From: Effrenium voratum
Taxonomy: Eukaryota > Sar > Dinophyceae > Suessiales > Symbiodiniaceae
NCBI GenBank assembly: GCA_963377175.1
Contig: CAUJNA010001479.1
Location: forward strand, 1 to 64,000
Length of the DNA: 64,000 nt
Reading direction: 5' to 3'
Both the position numbers and the translations under genes were made by a program. Position 1 is the first letter of the stretch; every line of letters starts with the position of its first letter. The notes below the pieces were generated by a model. The model did no database searches and was not told where the DNA came from. It was given only the letters and a program-made list of their open reading frames with translations. Shown in pieces: positions 61,389 to 64,000 of this stretch.

Positions 61389-61893
61389 ACCAGTACGCTA
61401 GCGCCCGCCGTCAGCCGGTCGTACGCCGACTGCCTCTCCAGCATGCGCGTGGCGCGCTCGCTTGGCCGAGGCGCTTCTTCCTCCCTGTGTACCTCGGGTC
61501 GTACCTCGGGCTCGGGCTGTACCTCGGGCTGTACCTCGGGCTCTAGCCTCGGGCTCAGTCTTGGGCGCTGCCTTGGGCTTGGGCGCTGCCTTGGGCTTGG
61601 GAGCTGGCGCGGCAACTGCCTTGGCCGCAGCCTTGGGTGCTGCCTTGGACGCTGCCTTGGGCGCTGCCTTGGGCACAGGCGCTGCCTTGGGCGCAGCCTT
61701 GGGTGCTGCCTTGGGTGCTGCCTTGGGTGCTGCCTTGAGTGCTGCCTTCGCCACGGGTGCTGCCTTGGGTGCAGCCTTGGGCGCTGTCAGGGATCATTTT
61801 TTTGCTCTTCGGCAGGCAGCTTGGGCGGCTTGGGCTTGTTCTTACTACCCGGAGGTCTGCCTCTAGGCCTTGGCGCCGGTTGCGCTTGCTTCA
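61385..61893 (-). pseudogene. AT-hook plus Ala-Pro-Lys repeat protein (histone H1-like), frameshifted
   Basis: ATG 61893: MKQAQPAPRPRGRPPGSKNK, an AT-hook (RGRPPGSKNK), then PKPPKLPAEEQKNDP and a stop just past an A7 run at 61797-61803. In the neighbouring frame the sequence continues as about fifteen AAPK units (61754-61560), then PKPKAAPK, an Arg/Gly segment, and, after another shift, a Pro/Glu tail ending SAYDRLTAGASVLV at 61385. The simplest reading is a single basic DNA-binding protein broken at the A-run. Such proteins condense DNA in virions or mimic linker histone. Confidence 0.6.
61795..61804 (-). other. A7 homopolymer where the AT-hook frame breaks
   Basis: The minus strand reads GAGCAAAAAAATG. 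One base gained or lost here would join the AT-hook to the AAPK repeats. Could be a mutation, a sequencing error or a slippery site. Confidence 0.5.
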
Positions 61894-61938
61894 TCGGTTT
61901 TTTAATAGAAAATATGTTTTTAAAAGACCTTCGGGGGA

Positions 61939-62677
61939 TTAGACGTGATCCAAAAACAGCACGAAGGACAACGACGACCCCCGCAGTCGGACGACTTGGC
62001 CTTCCAGGTCTGTCAGCCGGAAGCGCAGGTGTCTCAGGGTGATGGGGCCCCTAACAGCCATGAAGCGCCCGTCATCAGAGCCGGTCTCCACGATGATGCC
62101 CACGCCGCTCTTCAGCGTTATCTTGGACAGGATGTCGTCCCCCAGATTGCCCAGCACGCGGCTGGCGTTGGCCAGCTGGGGGCAGCGGAGGTAGACCTCG
62201 CTGTATGCCATCATGCGGACAAACTCAAAGACCTGCTGCCCGCCAGAGACGAAGCTGGGGCCAAGCATGTGGTCGATGCTGAAAGGCTTGGTCGGCGATG
62301 CGGCCGGCGAGGTGGGGTAGTCCACACAGCGTCTGGGAACTGCTGCTGCAGCTCCAGATCGTTCAGAATGAGGCGGTTGCCGTCGTAGGCTACGCTCAGG
62401 CTGTTCGTGGTCTCGCTGTAGGTGGCAGTAGCGAAGTTGGAGCTGATCCAGGCGGCCAACCGTGCGCCTGTGTAGGCGCCTTCCGGAAGGAGCGCCCAAT
62501 TCAGCGTGCCGAGCGCTGCGTCTACCCAGTACAAGTAGCGGCCCCGGTCTGTCGAGAGATCTTGTAGACGGCCAGCCTGGCGTCGCTCTGCAGGTGCAGA
62601 GACTCTCCCAGGTCTACCTCAAAGTCGCTGTCCGAGCCGGCTGCCCTCTTGCGGCTGTCCACGTAGATCGTCGTCAT
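61939..62677 (-). pseudogene. Penton-like minor capsid protein, frameshifted
   Basis: Start ATG 62677: MTTIYVDSRKRAAGSDSDFE, then VDLGESLHLQ and LAVYKIS. Shift at about 62545 to YWVDAALGTLNWALLPEGAY and RLAAWISSNFATATYSETTN; shift at about 62330 to FSIDHMLGPSFVSGGQQVFE, then ITLRHLRFRLTDLEGQVVRL and SSLSFVLFLDHV with TAA at 61939. The N-terminal I.VDSR.R....SDF.V.L and C-terminal L...D..G..V.L.....SF.L.F patterns are typical of minor capsid (penton) proteins of Polinton-like viruses. Two frame breaks. Confidence 0.62.
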
Positions 62678-62847
62678 TCTTTTCTTTAGGAAGCCACCTG
62701 TTCGGCGAACGATGGGTGGCTGGACTGCTGCGACGGAGGTGCAGCAGGAGATGTTCTCACACCTCGCGTTGATCAGCGTGGAGCTGGCGAAGCCCTCTCG
62801 GCTCAAAGCCTTCGCGCGGCGGGGGCGTCGTGTTGCAGATTTGAGCC

Positions 62848-64000
62848 ATGTCTGATGTCCAGTGTGTGCCGGCCTTGCTCCTTGCACAGCAATCATCTGG
62901 TGATATTCCTGATGTTGCTATGAATACAGATGTTGGCCCTTGTGTCGCTGAACCTTGCCAGGGACCTTACAACGTTGAATGCACAGGTACTTGGGATTTT
63001 CAGCTCCTGCTCCATGCATTGCCCGTAGATGACCTTCGGAGACTTTTCGGACCTCTTTGCACGTTTGAGAACTGGGACGAACTTTCGGTTTCGCATGTCC
63101 ATTTTGCGCCGGGCCATTGTTTTTCAGGCCAAGGAACTCTCTGGTCTCGCTCGCTCAGTGAATGTATTCGTGCCGAGTGAATTGACACTTCAGCACAGTG
63201 TCATCAGGGCTTCTCTGGAGCACGGGACGCCAATCATTCTGCGTGGCATTTTGGCCATCATGAACCACCCGAGCCAACGTACCTTTGGGAATTTCTTTGG
63301 AACCACCCCTGACACGGCCTTTTATTCACCCTATTTGCTGGTGGCATCAGTGGTTGGACTTATGCTGTTAGGTTCTTGTCACGTTTGGGTATCCCGGTGA
63401 GAACCCCCCTTGCTCTTGACTTCTGTGAAGCGGCGGTCTACAATTATTCATCCACGCATGCGGCACAGACAATTTGTGGCGGACTCTCGTTTGACTTGCT
63501 CAAGATGCCCTCGGTTATTCATGGTAGAGTCCAGGATACTGGACCGTGGATGGCGGCATCTTTGCTCCAGGTCAATGCGGCCACTATCAGCTCGCCCTGT
63601 CAGACATTTTCACATGCAGGGCCGGGTACAGGTTGGATCTCGGCTGGTGGTGATGCATTCAAGGCTTCAATGGGCAAGGCATCCCTCTTGCAGCTCCGCA
63701 TTTTGCTTTTTGAGAATGTGGGGCCGGTTTGGGAAGATTTGAGCCACAGGGCCACCTTTGTGAGCTTATTGATGCAGCATGGTTATACTCTGGTTGCGGC
63801 TGACGTTTTCGGACTTGCCGCGGTCACATCGGCAGACCGCAAGCGTTTTCTTGCAGTGGCGGTGCATGACTCGGTCATTGTCGATCCTGGCAGGGTCCGC
63901 TCGGTTTTGAGTAACATTCGTATGACCTTCTCTGCAGATGTTTTGAGTATGAGTCAAATGGATGCATGGTTTGACCACTTGCCGGATTTTGTCCATGAGC
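62848..64000 (+). pseudogene. C5 cytosine methyltransferase-containing ORF, frameshifted, runs off the window
   Basis: The plus-strand frame at 62848-63178 (GPYNVECTGTWDFQLLLHAL) is followed by a second frame (about 63150-63305: SELTLQHSVIRASLEHGTPI), then from 63313 to the window edge an open frame with methyltransferase motifs. These are LLFTLFAGGISGWTYAVRF (motif I), LALDF, NAATISSPCQTFSHAGPGTG (motif IV, catalytic Cys at about 63605), ILLFENVGPVWED (motif VI) and ADRKRFLAVAV (motif VIII). Motifs IX-X would lie beyond 64000. This type differs from the retroelement enzyme at 34835-36260 and resembles cytosine methyltransferases found in repetitive dinoflagellate ORFs. It could be part of another retroelement; no reverse transcriptase is in view. 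Confidence 0.72.

Overview
The window looks like nuclear DNA of a dinoflagellate. Genes are broken into very short exons by long introns. Most 5' splice sites that can be placed by protein homology read GC, and one or two read GA, instead of GT. The introns are full of microsatellites and short inverted-repeat elements. Two retroelement reading frames carry cytosine methyltransferases, a known habit of dinoflagellate retrotransposons. No bacterial-style operon is present.

Layout. 1-7.4 kb: no gene recognised; simple repeats and a hairpin element. 7.4-22 kb: minus-strand genes: a lone GC-rich exon (7422-7584), an inositol polyphosphate kinase (five exons found between 9852 and 17119), a long apparently single-exon polytopic membrane protein (18682-20874) with a putative trans-splicing acceptor just before its ATG, and another lone exon (21842-21989). 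24.4-45.6 kb: one minus-strand spermidine synthase gene, of which I could place 13 exons, the smallest 24 nt. In one of its introns (33224-40211, same strand) sits a tyrosine-recombinase retrotransposon with PAT/Ngaro-type split direct repeats. Its gene order is gag, reverse transcriptase, RNase H first half, C5 cytosine methyltransferase, RNase H second half, tyrosine recombinase.

50.1-62.7 kb: a GC-rich island of decayed and rearranged genes from an integrated Polinton-like or adinto-like DNA virus of a protist. It holds a major capsid pseudogene, three pieces of an A32-type packaging ATPase, the N-terminal part of a protein-primed DNA polymerase B, a Dam-type adenine methyltransferase split and circularly permuted at a 21-bp direct repeat, a truncated C5 methyltransferase, a penton-like minor capsid pseudogene, an AT-hook/Ala-Pro-Lys protein and several unknown proteins. 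It also carries two tRNA-like sequences and an inverted array of a short repeated module. 62.8 kb to the end: a plus-strand, frameshifted reading frame with a second type of C5 methyltransferase domain, running off the window.

The host genes belong to ordinary metabolism (polyamine synthesis, inositol phosphate signalling). The rest records repeated invasion: a retrotransposon in an intron, a viral island, and families of MITE-like or introner-like elements. Exon boundaries were placed by eye from protein family motifs, reading-frame phase and AG acceptors. They are models, not transcript-supported annotations.
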